Shown: one piece after another, positions 63,531 to 64,000 of the stretch
Layout of the letters: every line of letters begins with the position of its first letter
Numbering within the stretch: position 1 is the first letter of the stretch
Source: Streptoalloteichus hindustanus
Lineage (GTDB): Bacteria; Actinomycetota; Actinomycetes; Mycobacteriales; Pseudonocardiaceae
Reading direction: 5' to 3'
Assembly: GCF_900129375.1 (NCBI RefSeq)
Contig: NZ_FQVN01000001.1
Span: 62,001-126,000, forward strand
Length of the DNA stretch: 64,000 bases
Translations under genes and position numbers: made by a program
The notes under the pieces: generated by a model
Told to the model about the DNA's origin: nothing
Database searches by the model: none
Seen by the model: only the letters and a program-made list of their open reading frames with translations

Positions 63531-63695
63531 TCAGCGGGTCTCCTTGTGCACCCGGTGCGTGTTGCAGTTCCGGCAGTACTTCTTCACCGCGAGGCGATCC
63601 GGGTCGTTGCGCCGGTTCTTCTTGGTGATGTAGTTCCGGTGCTTGCACTCCTCGCACGCCAGCGTGATCTTGGGGCGGACGTCGGTGGCGGCCAC
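63531..63695 (-). CDS. rpmG: 50S ribosomal protein L33
   Basis: 54 residues from GTG 63695 behind [42 protein letters not shown] and [17 protein letters not shown]. The two CxxC pairs make the zinc-binding C+ form. It heads the rpmG-hadA-hadB order known from mycobacteria. Confidence 0.97.
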   Translation of the reverse strand: MAATDVRPKITLACEECKHRNYITKKNRRNDPDRLAVKKYCRNCNTHRVHKETR

Positions 63696-63880
63696 GGGGT
63701 GCCTCTCCTTCTCGTGCTCGCACCCCCGGTGACGGGGGCCCAGGGGCCTGCCCCTGGATGGGGTCTGGGGGCTTCCCCCCAGAGAACCTGCCCGCTCGCA
63801 CCCCCTGACGGGGGTCCGGGGACTTCCCCGGCTCCGGGCGTGGGCGCTCGGCCCAGGACCACGGCGTGCGAGCCGTCTTC

Positions 63881-63908
63881 ACGGTACCCGCTCACGCCCC
63901 CGGGTCGA
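63881..63908 (-). promoter_or_regulatory. Possible rpmG promoter
   Basis: On the minus strand TCGACC (63908-63903) is followed after 16 bases by TACCGT (63886-63881). The predicted leader is about 180 nt. The match is modest. The rest of 63696-64000 shows C-rich imperfect repeats (CTGCCCC/GGGGC types) and no tRNA or gene. Confidence 0.35.
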
Positions 63909-64000
63909 GGGCCCGGGTCTCCCCGGCGTGGGTGTGGAGGCGCAGCCCCCACGATGACGCGAAGCGAGCGCTCCACCTGCGGCGGAACCGGATCGCTTCC

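Noticed and set aside
63696-64000. A tRNA gene upstream of rpmG, as in mycobacteria
   Set aside because: No cloverleaf could be drawn on either strand. The segment is C-rich imperfect repeats; such tRNAs, if present, lie beyond the window.

Overview
This 64 kb window is high-GC chromosomal DNA from an actinobacterium, most likely a Pseudonocardiales member (Saccharothrix/Actinosynnema/Lentzea type; inference from gene order, the rpoB sequence, a DUF397 family and type VII secretion genes). About two thirds of it is the conserved transcription/translation supercluster, read almost entirely on the minus strand. Scattered + strand genes carry the accessory functions. Layout, left to right: (1) 1-5088, a divergent type VII secretion (T7SS) group: a truncated WXG100-like protein, an EspC-like protein and EccB on minus; EccE and a coupled protein of unknown function on plus. 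(2) 5410-6993, a secreted subtilisin with a P domain. (3) 7147-12087, the alpha operon infA-rpmJ-rpsM-rpsK-rpsD-rpoA-rplQ-truA. (4) 12305-13782, two DUF1707 membrane proteins flanking a small unknown gene. (5) 13911-26586, map, adk, secY and then the spc and S10 operons, rplO back to rpsJ. (6) 27025-31403, tuf, fusA, rpsG, rpsL. (7) 31970-41769 on plus, a T7SS effector island. (8) 41900-51380, rpoC, rpoB, rplL, rplJ. (9) 51755-57920, an accessory stretch with a broken ParE/Phd module, a CtpE-like P-type ATPase and an XRE regulator with four DUF397 genes. (10) 57991-63695, rplA, rplK, nusG, secE, tRNA-Trp, an aminotransferase (plus), hadB, hadA and rpmG. The last group keeps the mycobacterial rpmG-hadA-hadB-...-tRNA-Trp-secE-nusG-rplK-rplA order, but an inverted aminotransferase gene sits where hadC would be. 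The most interesting part is the effector island. A YbaB-like protein and a WXG100 protein are translationally coupled. They precede a 2037-residue polymorphic toxin with a CpnT-like helical N-terminus, a long Pro/Gly/Ser spacer with internal DNA repeats, a His-Cys domain resembling the clan CD autoprocessing (C80/CPD) peptidases, a second Pro/Gln-rich spacer, and a C-terminal R-S-ExE ADP-ribosyltransferase. A candidate immunity protein follows at once, and then a second protein that pairs a YezG-like immunity-type domain with a C-terminal TNT-like NAD glycohydrolase domain. The T7SS core genes at the left edge could provide an export route (inference). Promoter-like sequences can be read upstream of infA, secY, rpsJ, rpsL, rpoB and rplJ, the last with an L10-leader-like RNA. 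Strong inverted repeats lie at many transcription-unit ends and also inside the rpoB-rpoC, rpsD-rpoA and rpoA-rplQ gaps. No CRISPR array, insertion sequence, rRNA gene or prophage was seen.
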